A stretch of 64,000 nucleotides of DNA from Ovis canadensis (GCF_042477335.2 NC_091247.1:13245001-13309000); one strand, 5' to 3'. Shown: positions 1 through 11,560, counted from the first letter of the stretch. Notes: a model not told the origin generated them from the sequence alone. A program made the numbers and translations.

Positions 1-61
1 TAATACTTAAATATTGACACGTGGAAGTGTTTTATCTGCATAGATAGCAAAACTACAAAGG

Positions 62-1015
62 ATGGGAAAACGAAGCAGAGTGAACCAAACCACCCTTTCA
101 GACTTCCTCCTTCTAGGGATCTCTGAGCGGCCAGAGGAGCAAACTCTCCTGTTTGTCATCTTCCTGGGCATGTACCTGGTCACTATGATGGGAAACCTGC
201 TCATCATCCTGGCCATCACCTCTGACCCTCACCTCCATACTCCCATGTACTTCTTTCTGGCCAACCTATCCATAACAGATGCCTGCTTCACTTCTGCCTC
301 CATCCCCAAAATGCTGGTCAACATGCATACTCAGAGTCAGACCATCTCCTATTCTGGGTGCTTTGCACAGCTGTATTTTCTCCTTGTGTTTGGTGGCCTT
401 GACAACTTACTTCTGGCAGTGATGGCATATGACCGCTATGTGGCCATCTGTCAGCCACTTCATTACAGCACAGCTATGAGTCCCCAACTCTGTGCATTAA
501 TGTTGAGCATATGCTGGGTGCTAACCAACTGTCCTGCACTGACACACACACTGTTGCTGACCCGTGTGGCCTTCTGTGCCCACAAGGCCATTCCCCACTT
601 CTTCTGTGATCCCAGTGCTCTCCTGAAGCTTGCCTGCTCAGACACCCGCCTTAACGAGCTGATGATCATCACCATGGGCCTGATGTTCCTCACTGCTCCC
701 CTCCTGCTGATTGTCCTCTCCTATGTCCGCATTTCCTGGGCTGTGTTTGGCATCTCATCTCCTGGAGGGCGGTGGAAGGCCTTCTCGACATGTGGATCTC
801 ACCTCACAGTGGTCCTGCTCTTCTATGGGTCTCTTATGGGTGTGTATTTACTTCCTCCATCAACTCACCCTGAGGAGAGGGAGAGCAGGGCTGCCATTCT
901 CTATATGGTGATTATTCCCATGCTGAACCCTTTCATATACAGCTTGAGGAATAAAGATATGACTGAGGCTTTGAGTAAACTCTTCGGCAGTGGGAAAACC
1001 ATCTTTATACCATGA
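62..1015 (+). CDS. OR1N2: Olfactory receptor, OR1N2-like, intact single exon
   Basis: A 317-residue class A odorant receptor, the usual OR length. It would sit in the ciliary membrane of olfactory neurons and signal through Golf. Seen: an N-glycosylation sequon NQT at residues 8-10, GN in helix 1 (44-45), LHTPMY (58-63), [10 protein letters not shown] at the end of helix 3 (121-130), loop-2 cysteines at 172, 182 and 192 with the helix-3 cysteine at 100, SY (220-221), KAFSTCGSH (239-247) and [12 protein letters not shown] (286-297). From memory it is very close to human OR1N2, including the MGK start and the RWKAFSTCGSH stretch; I know of no OR1J member with these. The start is the first ATG and gives the OR1N N terminus. 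Its promoter and any 5' exon lie left of the window. Ligand unknown. Confidence 0.93.
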   Translation: MGKRSRVNQTTLSDFLLLGISERPEEQTLLFVIFLGMYLVTMMGNLLIILAITSDPHLHTPMYFFLANLSITDACFTSASIPKMLVNMHTQSQTISYSGCFAQLYFLLVFGGLDNLLLAVMAYDRYVAICQPLHYSTAMSPQLCALMLSICWVLTNCPALTHTLLLTRVAFCAHKAIPHFFCDPSALLKLACSDTRLNELMIITMGLMFLTAPLLLIVLSYVRISWAVFGISSPGGRWKAFSTCGSHLTVVLLFYGSLMGVYLLPPSTHPEERESRAAILYMVIIPMLNPFIYSLRNKDMTEALSKLFGSGKTIFIP

Positions 1016-1149
1016 CAGTGATGGCCAAACTTGGTGAAAAATTAGAATTAGAATTAATTAGAATTTAAAAATTAAAAAATTAGAATTAATCCCTGCTCTC
1101 CATCATTTGAATGGCTCCATTATTCTCAGGCTGATTTAAGGAAAAGTTA

Positions 1150-1645
1150 TCAAGACATTAAAAAATTGGGTGTTTAACAAAGAAGGCATTTCCATTCTTT
1201 CACTGGGCCCCTGGCAACCATCATTCTATTCTCTGCTTCTATGATTTGACCGTGTTAGATGCCACAAGTAAGTGAAATCATACACTATTTGTCTTTCTGT
1301 GTCTGACTTATTTCACCTAGCATAATGTACAAAGTTCCAGTTATGCAAGATGAATGAGTTTTTTGAGATCAAATATTTGGCAGGATAACTATAGTGAATG
1401 ACACTGTATTGTGTGCTTGTCATGTACTATGAAGGTGGCTCTTGAATTAAGTCTTCTTACCAAACACACAAAAATAAAATGGCCATTATATGGAGGTGAT
1501 AAATACATTAGTTAACTTGACTATGGTGATAATTTCACAACATATACATACCAAAATATCAAGCTGTACATTTTATTTTTTTCATAATATTTAAATACAT
1601 ACAATGTTTATATGTTAAATATACCTCAATAAAGCTGTTTAAAAA
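1150..1645. repeat. Old L1 3'-UTR fragments in opposite orientations
   Basis: Positions about 1180-1340 read as the antisense of an L1 3' UTR. About 1375-1640 read as the sense strand of a similar 3' UTR, ending in a run containing an AATAAA signal. The copies are diverged, so they predate the young ruminant L1s elsewhere in the window. Between the OR stop codon and 1150 there is only AT-rich sequence. Confidence 0.6.
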
Positions 1646-2942
1646 TGAACTAATAGTTTCTCAGGAAATAAGACTAGAGACTTAAGTTCTACTAGTGATG
1701 TTAATTTCTCAATTTAATACACAAGAGCTATCATTAATAGTAAATAGAATTCACAGTTTATATAAAGAATTACTAGGACAAGAGGTTAACTAGAAACAAA
1801 TGCAATTCAAGCTATCATGTAGTTTCTGAGTATTTATTCCAGCTTACTGCTTCTCCTAGTTAAGTCACAGCTTGGGAAGTGAAGAGAGATTTTTCTCCTA
1901 AGTGGAAATTCCTTTTTGATTTGCTGCTTTTAAAATGAAATCTGCTTTATGATGGAAATCCAAATATATTAACATAGACATGAAAACAAAGGATACAGTC
2001 AAAGTACTTCACACTTCTGTTATTCATTTTCTATCCTTCTAAAGTGGTTTTTATTCATAAAATTTTATGTTTACATAAATGGGATTTATTTCACATGGTA
2101 TTTTATAGCTTTCCTTTTCTATAATATAGTTTTATTGTATTGTAATATCTACATTTCTGCTTCTATACATATACATAGAATGTACACAGCATCAATACAT
2201 CAATCCACTTAAAGTTTTTAAGTTTCAGTTGATCTCTTATTGAATTAACACAATGATTCATTGTGAAACTTTATTAACAATTAAACTATACTTGAAATGC
2301 CTTGTGTCGGTTGTCTGATCAAGGTTACTTTCACATCTCCAAAGCATCTATTTTAAAGAGCTCCATTGTCTTAGTTCCCCAGGGCCTGTAGCTTGCTCCT
2401 TTGAAAAGAGAAGCATGAACTTTGAAAATACCCATAAAAATACATGAAGAATGGAAGTCTAGGTTGAACCCCATGGAAAGAGAGACAACACAGCCAGATT
2501 GTCTTCATTCACCTAAGGGATTGCCTAAGTCAGAGCTTAATGAATGAAATAAATGAATAATAATAGAAAGTTGCTACCAAAATATTCTACATGTGTATCA
2601 AATACTAAGCTTCTACCAAAATTTCTAACTTCCATCTTCATACCTCAAACAGACTAGAGTTGGAGACATCACCTTAGCCCTAAATGCCACTCCAGATGCT
2701 GGCTGCATACTAATTAGTCCTATATTTATGTACAAAATTGGATAAACATATTGCATTTTACATAGGGCAGACACATACACACAAAGAGAAAAGGAAAAGA
2801 TGGGTAAAGTAGCCTCAGTGCCCTTAATATTGGATTCAAGACAAGTTCTATCCTTTGTGCTGTGTCAAGAAACATGGCAAGGTAGATGAGGGCTTTTAGA
2901 CATGAATAGCATCATACAACAAAACGTTTTTAGTGTCCTGTC
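1646..2942. other. AT-rich intergenic DNA, no feature recognised
   Basis: I see no gene, convincing repeat family or long open frame here. It is AT-rich sequence typical of OR clusters and probably contains decayed repeats that cannot be named by eye. Confidence 0.5.
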
Positions 2943-3266
2943 AAGAACTCAAGTGGGACTTCCCTGGTGGTCCAGTGGATAAGAATTTGCCTGCCAATAC
3001 AGGGGACACTGGTTTGATCCCTAGTCCGGGAAGATTCCACCTGCCCTGGAGCTGCTAAGCTCCTGAGCCACTAATCACCTGAGCCACAACTGCTGAAGCC
3101 CATGTGTGTAGAGCCTGTACTTTGCAACAAGAGAAGTCACTGCAGTGAGAAACCTGCACACCACAACTACAGCGTAGCCCCTGATTGCTGCACCTAGAGA
3201 AAGCCCATGCAAAGCAACGAAGACCCAGCATAGCCAAAAATAATTAATTATTAAAAAAGAACTCAA
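2943..3266 (+). repeat. tRNA-derived CHR-type SINE with 10-bp target-site duplication
   Basis: Starts with the tRNA-like head (ACTTCCCTGGTGGTCCAGTGG) and continues through the typical body to an A-rich AAAATAATTAATTA tail. Direct repeats AAGAACTCAA at 2943-2952 and 3257-3266 flank the element. The family is shared across Cetartiodactyla and is older than Bov-tA/BOV-A2. Confidence 0.85.
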
Positions 3267-3369
3267 AGGTCCCTTTGTGGAGGTACAGATGCTCTGAGAT
3301 CAACTAATTCTTTATTACAGATGTACAGTTTTTGGCAGCATATGTGAAATAGCTGTTAGTTGAAAATAT

Positions 3370-3500
3370 TAAAGTGGGGGAGGGGAAGGAAGGGATACAT
3401 GTATAATTATGGCTGATTAGCATTGTTGTACAGCAGAAACCAAGACAACCTTGTAAAGCAATTTTCCTCCAAATGAAAAATAAATTAAAAAATAAAATAT
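3370..3500 (+). repeat. L1 3'-end fragment
   Basis: Carries the phrase typical of artiodactyl L1 3' ends (GCTGATTAGCATTGTTGTAC followed by CAGCAGAAAC) and an A-rich AATAAATTAAAAAATAAAA tail. Short and diverged. Confidence 0.65.
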
Positions 3501-4685
3501 TAAAATGTTTTTGAGTGACATTAGCAAAACTGCAAGTCACACTGAAATTCCACATAGCTTAATGTAAACAAGAAGATACCAGTGAACATACGATGCCGTT
3601 TTTTTCAAAGCTTTGGGTTTTTTTCATTGAATATACAGTCAGCAGTGTCTGATATGTCTGTAGTGTGTGTGAAAGAGAGAAGAGAATCTGATAGCTCAGG
3701 AAAGATCCTCTTCTATTAGAAACTGAAAAAAGGAATTTACTTTAGCTAGAATTAATCTGAAAATATCACCATGAACCACTGATTACTCTATTCCCTAAAT
3801 AATCCAAGTGTTCTCTGGTTTCACTCTACCCACTCTCCCAGAATTCTTGGAAGGTGTTATAAACCTGCATCCCACCACTTCCATAGTTTAATTTTTCACT
3901 GATCTTCAAATTATTGTTCACAAATCTGCAGTGTCCACATCGTGTGGGAGCTTGTTAGAAATGCAAATTCTTGGATCTCGTCCCACAACTGTGGAATTGG
4001 AATTCATGGAGATAGATTCAGGAATCTCTGTTTGAACAAGCTTTCCAGGAATTCTTAGGCGTGTTAAGGTCTGAAAAGCCTTGCTTTCATTCTTTATTTG
4101 GGAAAGCAAGAAGTCCAGGAAGGATAGAGAGTGCTGAATCTGCAGTGATATTAACAAAAATCAATGACATTTTCAGAGATTATGCACTGGGATAATCTGG
4201 TGCATTTCATTATACATACAAAGGAGGCCAGCACTCAGTGTGCTTTCACTGCTGACTGTGTTGGGGGCTAATCAATGTCAAGCACACTGTGCTGGCAAAG
4301 GGGAAATACCTGGCCAGTCTGGATCTCCTCCAGGTTCTCCTATCGTCAGAGCTGTTTTTGTAACATTTTATACCACAGGCAGAAAGTTATGCGTTTCCTT
4401 TTATTTAAGTGACAGTTTGGATTCTATGATTTAATAGACCCATAAAGACAAAAAGAAAATCCTGCATTGTCTGCATAAGAGTGTAGTGTAATAATATAGG
4501 CAATTCTTTAGATTCTCGGAGTGTGAAAGTCTGAGATTATGGGCCTAAAATATATCGGTTTCCAAAATTCTCAAATAAAAGGTAACTAAATGACCTGTAT
4601 ATTTTTGTATTAATGCCCTCAAGTTGTAGAAATAAGTAATAAAATTAATTTATCATTTTCTGATCAAAAGTTGTTTCCAAAGGAG
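3501..4685. other. Intergenic DNA, nothing recognised
   Basis: About 1.2 kb with no gene, no clear repeat and no long open frame on either strand. Confidence 0.45.
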
Positions 4686-4689
4686 AGCA

Positions 4690-6215
4690 CTGTTTTTTTT
4701 TTATTTTTTATTGAAGTATAGTTGATTTACAATGTCATGTTTATCCCTGCTGTATAGCAAAGTAATTCAGTTATACATAGATACACATTTTTATAATTTT
4801 TAAATTTAAATTTATTTATTTTATTTTTATTTTTTAATATAAATTTATTTATTTTAATTGGAGGCTAATTACTTTACAATATTGTATTGGTTTTGCCATA
4901 CATCAACATGAATCTGCCACAGGTATACACGTGTTCCCCATCCTGAACCCCCCTCCCACTTCCCTCCCCATACCATCCCTCTGGGTCATCCCAGTGCACC
5001 AGCCCCAAGCATCCTGTATCCTGCATTGAACCTGGACTGGCGATTCATTTCTTACCTGATAGTATACATGTTTCAATGCCATTATCCCAAATCATCCCAC
5101 CTCTCCCTCTCCCAGAGTCCAAAAGTCCGCTCTACACATTTGTGTCTCTTGCTGTCTCGCATACAGGGTTATCATTACCATCTTTCTAAATTTCATATAT
5201 ATGCATTAGTATACTGTATTGGTGTTTTCCTTTCTGGCTTACTGTATAATAAGCTCCAGTTTCATCCACCTCATTAGAACTGATTCAAATGTATTCTTTT
5301 TAATGGCTGAGTAATACTCCATTGTGTATATGTACCACAGCTTTTTTATCCATTCATCTGCTGATGGACATCTAGGTTGCTTCCATGTCCTGGCTATTAT
5401 AAACAGTGCTGCGATGAACATTGGGGTACACGTGTCTCTTTCAATTGTGGTTTCCTCGGTGTGTATACCCAGCAGTGGGATTGCTGGGTCATAAGGCAGT
5501 TCTATTTCCAGTTTTTTAAGGACTCTCCACACTGTTCTCCATAGTGGCTGTACTAGTTTGCATTCATTTTAAAAATATTCTTTACTATATGGTATATCAT
5601 AAGGTACTGAACATAGTTCTCTGTGCTATACAATAGGACATGGCTGTTTCTCCATTCTATATATAATAGTTTACATCTGCTAACCCTCTTGTCCATCCCT
5701 CCCCCATTTCTCTTCTCCTTGGCAACCACAAGTCTGTTCTCTATGTCTGTGAGTCTGTATCTGTTTCATAAATAAGTTCATTTGTGTTATATTTTAGATT
5801 TCATGTATAAGAGATAGCATATGTATTTGCCTTTCTCTCTCTGAGTTACTTCATGTAAGTACAATTGATAACCCCTAGGTCCATCCATGTTGCTGTTATT
5901 GGTGTTATTTCATTCTTTTTTATGGCTGAGTAGTACTCCATTGTATATATATACCATATCTTCTTTATCCCTTCATCTAAATGTTGGTGGACATTTAGGT
6001 TGTTTCTATGTCTTGACTATTGTAAGTAGTGTTGCTATGAACATAATAGGGGTGCATATATCTTTTTGAATTACAGTTTTGTTTGGGCATATGCCCAGGA
6101 GAGGGATTGCTAAATCAGATGGAAATTCTGGGAAACCTCCATCCTATTTTCCATAGTTACTGAACCAACTTACATTTCTACCAACAGTTTTATCTACACC
6201 AGGAGAGTACTGCTA
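4690..6215 (-). repeat. Older L1, split by a younger L1
   Basis: Antisense L1 3' region. The left part (4690-4795) and right part (about 5570-6215) belong to one diverged artiodactyl L1 copy. The right part includes the antisense of the ORF2 end (the 'ctgagtagtactccattgtatatat' type stretch near 5928-5950). The middle is replaced by the younger copy listed separately. Confidence 0.75.
4796..5570 (-). repeat. Young ruminant L1 3' end nested in an older L1
   Basis: About 775 bp of a little-diverged ruminant L1 in antisense. It holds the 3' UTR and the ORF2 C terminus, which reads on the minus strand from 5532 as [21 protein letters not shown] and onward. The T-rich left end is the poly(A) tail. 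It interrupts the older L1 and so is younger than it. Confidence 0.85.
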
Positions 6216-6381
6216 ATAAGGGAATGAAATTCTGGTCAATGAACGTTTGTCAAGTTAATACAACATGCCATCATTTTTCTTAGGGTTTGGAGACATTTAA
6301 GTTTTGAGTTATATTCAAATGGAAAGATCAAATACAAGAGATGAATCAAAATGAGGTTCTGATTTAAATAAAAGTTGGGTG

Positions 6382-7323
6382 TCACTGGAAGAAAAGCATT
6401 GCTCTACTGCAGAGTTTCCCCAGGGCCCCTTTTATGTCCTTGTTCCTAAGGCTGTAGATATAGGGATTCAGCATGGGCGTGACCACCGTGTACATGAGAG
6501 CCACAATGATGTCCTTGTCAACGAAATCGCTCAGTGTTGGGAAGAGGTACTGCCCAAATATTGACCCATAGTATAGAGTCACTACAGAGAGATGGGAGCT
6601 ACACGTGGACAATGCTTTGCAGATTCCTTTGGTTGAAGGGACCCTTAGAACGGTGGCCCCGATGTACCCATAAGATACCAGGATGCATGTGAATGGCAGA
6701 GTAATGACCACCACGCCTACTGTGAACATGACCAACTCATTGAGGAAGACGTCTGAGCAGGACAATTTGAGCAGAGCACCAAGATCACAGAAGAAATGGG
6801 GGATGGTGTGGTCAGCACAGAAGGATAGCTGGGTCAGGAGGAGAGTGTGAGAAAGGGAGCTGGCACCAGACAGGATCCAGGATCCAGCCACTAGGAAGGC
6901 ACACAGCTCCTGCCTCATGATGGTGGTGTAGTGAAGGGGGCGACATACAGCAACATAGCGGTCATATGCCATGGAGGTAATAAGGAAGCTGTCCAGATCA
7001 GTAAAAAATATGAAAAAATACATCTGTGCTATGCAGCCTCCATAGGGGATGGATTGGTCCTGGGTGTGCATGCTCATCAGCATCTTAGGGACGGTGACAG
7101 ATGAGAAGGAGATGTCAGTGAGGGCCAAGTGGCTGAGGAAGAAGTACATGGGGGTATGGAGACGAGGGTCCAGCCTGATGAGCAGGATGATAAGCAGGTT
7201 GCCCAGCACTGTGGTCAGGTACATGCCCAGGAACAGGGCAAAGAACGCGCCCTGCTGCTCTGGCCGGATGGGGAGCCCCAGGAGGAGGAATTCAGACACG
7301 CTGCTCTGGTTCTCCTTCCTCAT
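6382..7323 (-). CDS. OR1J2: Olfactory receptor, OR1J2-like, intact single exon
   Basis: A 313-residue receptor with every landmark: sequon NQS at 5-7, GN (41-42), LHTPMY (55-60), [10 protein letters not shown] (118-127), cysteines at 97, 169, 179 and 189, SY (217-218) and PMLNPYIYSLRN (283-294). From memory it matches human OR1J2 best, especially GSIFGQYLFPT in loop 3, ELVMFTVGVVVITLP in helix 5 and ILSGASSLSHT in helix 4. Two usually fixed positions differ: the helix-6 motif is STCSSH (Ser242 for Gly) and the NPxxY region reads NPYIY. Neither breaks the frame. The start [12 protein letters not shown] is the subfamily N terminus. It is divergent from OR1J1 and faces OR1N2. A candidate promoter lies near 10.3 kb. 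Confidence 0.9.
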   Translation of the reverse strand: MRKENQSSVSEFLLLGLPIRPEQQGAFFALFLGMYLTTVLGNLLIILLIRLDPRLHTPMYFFLSHLALTDISFSSVTVPKMLMSMHTQDQSIPYGGCIAQMYFFIFFTDLDSFLITSMAYDRYVAVCRPLHYTTIMRQELCAFLVAGSWILSGASSLSHTLLLTQLSFCADHTIPHFFCDLGALLKLSCSDVFLNELVMFTVGVVVITLPFTCILVSYGYIGATVLRVPSTKGICKALSTCSSHLSVVTLYYGSIFGQYLFPTLSDFVDKDIIVALMYTVVTPMLNPYIYSLRNKDIKGALGKLCSRAMLFFQ

Positions 7324-8249
7324 TCTCCTCTCCTGTCTGCTGCAGATGAAGAATGATTGAGAATATGAAGGTCTCTGAAATAATTTTAGCAGTCGTGTAA
7401 AAAAGTATATATTTGATTTTGGGAAGTGGGAAACAACGTATTTCTTATATACTCCTTATATGTTGACACATAAGAGAATTAGAAAAAATTATCAGCGAGG
7501 GACTGTGAAAGAGAACCACCTTTTCTTGATTCACTAGCAAAATAGCATTCATTTATTTGTGTCGCGGAGGGTGAGTACATGATGACGCAGCCATTTATTT
7601 TACTGCCCCGCGAGTGCTCTGTGGTGAGGATCATCAACCATTGCACAGCAACCTTTAGAAGAGTTGATTTGAACAACCATTGTTAGATTTTGTATGGCAG
7701 TTATACTTTTCATATGAAACGATAAAAAGTATTGCATTTGCTAAAGAGCACTCATCATATACACATATTTTGTATTTTTTTTTCAATTCACAGAGGGTCC
7801 TTAAGAAACTCTGGATTATGTTAATCCATTCTCCCTCCTGCAGCCAAAGAGAGATTCTTTTAAAAACCTATATTTCTTTTTTGAAAACCTAAATGACTTC
7901 CCCTGTTTAAAAATTCTCAAAGGATTCCCATGGATCTTAAGACGAAGTGAAACAACCTTAATATGGTTTAAAGACCCTAAGAAATCTGTGTGTGTCTCCT
8001 ATGTTTCCAAGCTCTTCTTCCTCATCCCCACAGTCCTCAATCTTGCTAACATCTCTGTTCCAGCTTTCCTGGAAAGACAGATTTCCATTTGATGTTATTT
8101 AGACTTCCTCCTCTTTGGTGGTTGTACGTTCTCTGGGATCCTATGTTATGTTAAGAAACAAAGACCAATCTGACTCCCAGCAAATATTTCATGCAAATTT
8201 ATTTATGGTTCATTTTCTACATAGAAGGCTAAGAGATGATGTAACATCT
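7324..8249. other. 5' flank of the OR1J2-like gene, nothing recognised
   Basis: About 0.9 kb of AT-rich sequence with no named repeat. It presumably contains 5'-UTR intron sequence, because OR genes usually have non-coding exons a few kb upstream. No splice site can be called with confidence. Confidence 0.4.
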
Positions 8250-8538
8250 TATATATACAAAGTACTGTCCATGGAATTCTCCAGGCCAGAAAACTGGAAT
8301 GGGTAGCCTTTCCCTTCTCCAGGGGATCTTCCCAACCCAGGGATCAAACCCATGTCCCCCACATTGCCGGTGAATTCTTTACCAGCTGAGCCACAAGGGA
8401 AGCCCAAGAATACTGGAGTGGGTAGCGTATCCCTTCTCCAGCAGATCTTCCCGACCCAGGAATTAAACAGGGTCTCCTGCATTGTAGGTGGATTCTTCAC
8501 CAACTGAGCTATAAAGGAAGCCCTATATATACAAAGTA
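8250..8538 (-). repeat. Bov-tA SINE, two units in tandem, with 15-bp TSD
   Basis: Antisense Bov-tA. Two partial units lie head to tail: one ends at the tRNA-like head near 8375-8403, and a second copy of the same body follows to 8523. Identical direct repeats TATATATACAAAGTA at 8250-8264 and 8524-8538 show that it inserted as one unit. Confidence 0.85.
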
Positions 8539-8714
8539 TGTAATTTTTAATACATTCTCTTTCCTCTCTATGCAACATAATAACATCTCATTAAAAAAAA
8601 TAAGGACTGTTATCAAAAGATGCCAAAATAAGTGAAATTTTAGCTCTATCCCGAACTTTCATCTCCTTATTGGATCCTACCTTTTAATACACCTGCTAGT
8701 TGGTTATGGTAAGC

Positions 8715-9150
8715 AGAAATAGTAACCTGCAAAGATGTCCATGTTCTGATACCCAGAACCTGTGGATATGGCAGGAAAGGAATTAAGCTACAGGTGGAAT
8801 TGAGGCTGCTAATCATCTGACTTTAATATGAGATTACCTTGGACTATCTTGGTGGGCCCAGTGTAATCACAGGTGTCTTTAAATGTAGAAGTGGAGAGCA
8901 GAAGTGTGTTAGAGAGAGATTTTAAGACATTATGCTCCTGGCATAGACGATGGAGGAAGGGGCTACAAGCAATGAGTGCAAGTGTCTTCTGGAAGCTGGA
9001 AAAGGCACGGAGACAATTCTCCTTTAGAGTCTTCAGGAGAAACGCCAAAAGTCAGACTTCTGACCTTCAGAGCTGTAACACAATAAATATGTGGGGGTTT
9101 TTTAAGTTACTAAGTTTGTGCAATTTGTTAGAGTGGCAATAAGAAACGGA
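8715..9150 (+). repeat. Old mammalian interspersed repeat, family not named
   Basis: Contains phrases common to an old repeat found throughout placental mammals (GGTGGGCCCAGTGTAATCAC, AGCTGGAAAAGGCA, AACACAATAAATATGTG, and a final AGTGGCAATAAGAAAC). I recognise the text but cannot fix the family name without a repeat library. It is broken by many substitutions. Confidence 0.55.
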
Positions 9151-9439
9151 TATACCAATAATGGGGGGATTTCAGGCATATTGGTTATTTGGGCACCAAT
9201 GCACAACAAAATCCCTGGGTCCTCCCTTAACTTACACCTTGTATACCACAAAAAAACAATAGCTTCCCAGAGCAAACTCCTACCTAATACATAAGGACAT
9301 GAGGTTACTACCCATTGGAAGCATTTGCTATTGGTCACAACGGTGACTCAAAAATATCCCTTCTGCATTCAGCAATTGGACTCTGTCAGGACCCAAAGCA
9401 AGTAGAATTTCTCCTGAAAGACTGCTTCTCTGAATCTCT

Positions 9440-9640
9440 GTTTTATCTCCTGGTTCACTTTTCTCTCTTTTTGCTTTTTCCTCTCTTCCTGTTCCCACCT
9501 TCACTTTCTTTTCCTTTCATTTCCTCCTACTTTCTCTCTCAGTCCTCATTCTCTCTGCCTCTGCATCTCCATTCTTTGTCTCTATTCCTTCTCCCTACTC
9601 TCTCTTATTTTCTCTTTTTACTTCTCCCTTTTCCATGCCA
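9440..9640 (+). repeat. Pyrimidine-rich low-complexity tract
   Basis: About 200 bp made almost entirely of C and T on the plus strand (CTCTCTTTTTGCTTTTTCC-like). It opens a frame rich in Ser, Phe and Leu that is a composition artefact. Confidence 0.8.
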
Positions 9641-9667
9641 AAATCAGCTTTCTGATTTTTCCTCTTC

Positions 9668-9967
9668 CATACCCTATTTTCAGAAAAGGCAATGGCAACC
9701 CACTCCAGTACTCTTGCCTGGAAAATCCCTTGGACAGAGGAGCCTGGTAGGCAGCAGTCTAAGGGGTCGTGGAGAGTCGGACACGAATGAGCAGCTTCAC
9801 TTTCACTTTTCACTTTCATGCATTGGAGAAGGAAATGGCAACCCACTCCAGCGTTCTTGCCTGGAGAATCCCAGGGATGGCGGAGCCTGGTGGGCTGCCG
9901 TCTATGGGGTTGCACAGAGTCGGACACGACTGAAGCGACTTAGCAGCAGCAGCAGCAGCATACCCTA
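9668..9967 (+). repeat. BOV-A2 SINE with 9-bp TSD
   Basis: Complete dimeric BOV-A2: first monomer from about 9682, linker TTCACTTTCACTTTTCACTT, second monomer from about 9828, and an (AGC)n tail. Direct repeats CATACCCTA at 9668-9676 and 9959-9967. It is little diverged, so it is fairly recent. Confidence 0.92.
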
Positions 9968-10269
9968 CTTTAACTTATATATTGCTGAGAAAAAAAAAAA
10001 ATCCATTCCATCCCCAATACTGACCTTAAGAGCATTTGTGACTCAGTGTGTGGTGGTAAATATGTCCTGAGATTGTCTTTAGGGGACCTGAATATCAGCT
10101 CCCAAGGTCATCAATGTTTCTTGAGCATCAAAAAGAAAAGCTACAAGCTCACTCTCACTCCTATCTACCAGCCCCACATCTATGAATGGAGGAGTATAAC
10201 TAGCCAAGGAAGGAACCCTAGGGGATGGGGAAAAGAACTTGTAATTTGCAGTTTAAAGATGTCCATCAG

Positions 10270-10400
10270 ACTTGGGTTAATTGCCCAATTTCCCCCTTGA
10301 TTTCTCTAGGAAATCTGTCCCTTGGGAAGGATGTTTGTGTTGGAACCTTATAGAATGAGCCCACGGAGGAAGAATCTCAGGCACCCTCAGTCTTCCTTCT
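10270..10400 (-). promoter_or_regulatory. Candidate OR promoter module upstream of the OR1J2-like gene
   Basis: Holds TAATTG at 10278-10283 (homeodomain core) and the palindrome TCCCTTGGGA at 10318-10327 (Olf-1/EBF consensus TCCCNNGGGA). The TTAATTGCCCA part also resembles the block at 62.1 kb upstream of the OR1J pseudogene and the block at 50.47 kb upstream of the OR1J4-like gene. It lies 2.95 kb upstream of the OR1J2-like ATG. Paired homeodomain and EBF sites are known hallmarks of OR promoters; that this block is one is inference. Confidence 0.45.
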
Positions 10401-11030
10401 GTTTCAGGCTCTGTTTCCCAGCTTTATTCACATTTTGGTGTAAGATAAACTCCAGAGAGTTATTTTTAAAAAATTACTGGGTCCAGTGAGGTCCATGTAG
10501 CCAAATGACCAAGTGGTGTCTGAGAATTTAGGTAGAACTCTATCCCACTCAAAGGACTTTTATTGGGCCATACCCACCAGGTAACCCAAAGGAAATGATT
10601 TTGTGTTTTATCTCTCTGGTGGTCATCATGCAATGCAAACTGGCAAGAGGCAGTTTTTTGTTTAGAGATTTTATTGCTTTCTTGACAAACTTGGGTTTGG
10701 TTACATCAGATAAAAACAATTCTCAAGAAAGGAAAAAAAGAAGGGAAGAAAGAAGGAAGGAGGGGAAGAAGGAAAGAAAATAGATGAAAAATAACCCACA
10801 AAGGAAATAAACTTGGAAATGGGAAAGGATGTTGACACACATGACCCAGAAAAGTTGACTCAAAATTTAACAGCTTCAGATTCTTTTAAATTGACTTTTT
10901 GAAGAAAATGATTGTTTGTTGTGCCAGTAGTGATTGTTAGGAGTGAGGTACACAGGACAAAGTGGTGTTTACAGCTTGAGATAATCTTTGACAGTCTTTT
11001 TTTCAACCTACATTTCTCTTCTTTTTTAAA
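10400..11030. other. Intergenic DNA with a purine-rich tract
   Basis: No gene seen. About 10725-10790 is an almost pure A/G tract (GAAAGAAGGAAGGAGGGG-like), a simple low-complexity repeat. The rest carries no recognised element. Confidence 0.55.
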
Positions 11031-11317
11031 AGAAAATATTAACTAATTTATTTTTGGCTCTTCTGGGTCCTCATTGCTGCATATGGGCTCTCGCTAGTTG
11101 TGGTGAGCAAGGGCTACCCTCTAGTTGCCGTGCCTGGGCTTTTCACGGCAGCAGCCTCTCTTGTTGCAGAGCCTGGGCTCTAGAGTACTCGGGCTTCAGT
11201 AGTTGTGACTCTCAGACTTAATTGCATGTTAAGTCTTCCTGGACCAGGGATTGAACCTGTGTGCCCTGTATTGGCAGGTAGATTCTTAACCACTGGACCA
11301 CCAGGGAAGTCCATATC
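11031..11317 (-). repeat. CHR-type SINE, antisense
   Basis: Reverse-strand tRNA-derived SINE. The A-rich tail is on the left (TTTATTTTTGGCTCTTCTGG) and the tRNA-like head on the right (ACCACTGGACCACCAGGGAA). Same family as the copies at 2953 and 35541. Confidence 0.82.
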
Positions 11318-11417
11318 CTGTTCTTAAAGTTTGTCAACCCATGGATTTTTCTTCCTGGACTCTCCCTTTCCCATGACTCAGCAACAGTTCACAGAACTAA
11401 TACTTTCAATGCTTATA

Positions 11418-11423
11418 AAGGAA

Positions 11424-11458
<35 letters not shown>

Positions 11459-11560
11459 AAGTCGCTTCAGTCGTGTCCAACTCTGTGCGACCCCATAGAC
11501 GGCAGCCCACCACGCTCCCCCGTCCCTGGGATTCTCCAGGCAAGAACACTGGAAAGGCAG
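11418..11560 (-). repeat. BOV-A2 fragment, antisense, with (CTG)n tail
   Basis: One monomer of BOV-A2 in reverse. (GCT)n at about 11428-11458 is the tail, followed by the body up to AAGAACACTGG. Short repeats GGAAAGGC flank it, at about 11421-11428 and 11551-11558. Confidence 0.8.

Noticed and set aside
6379-7360. Plus-strand frames opposite the OR1J2-like gene
   Set aside because: Antisense shadows arising from the GC-rich 5' part of OR1J. The same shadow appears opposite every OR1J copy.
8809-9142. Frames of 79-89 residues on both strands
   Set aside because: They lie inside an old interspersed repeat and have no recognisable domain.
9315-10070. 251-residue open frame on the plus strand
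   Set aside because: It runs through a pyrimidine-rich tract and then a BOV-A2 SINE. No domain, and the composition (Ser, Phe, Leu) follows the low-complexity DNA. Not a gene.
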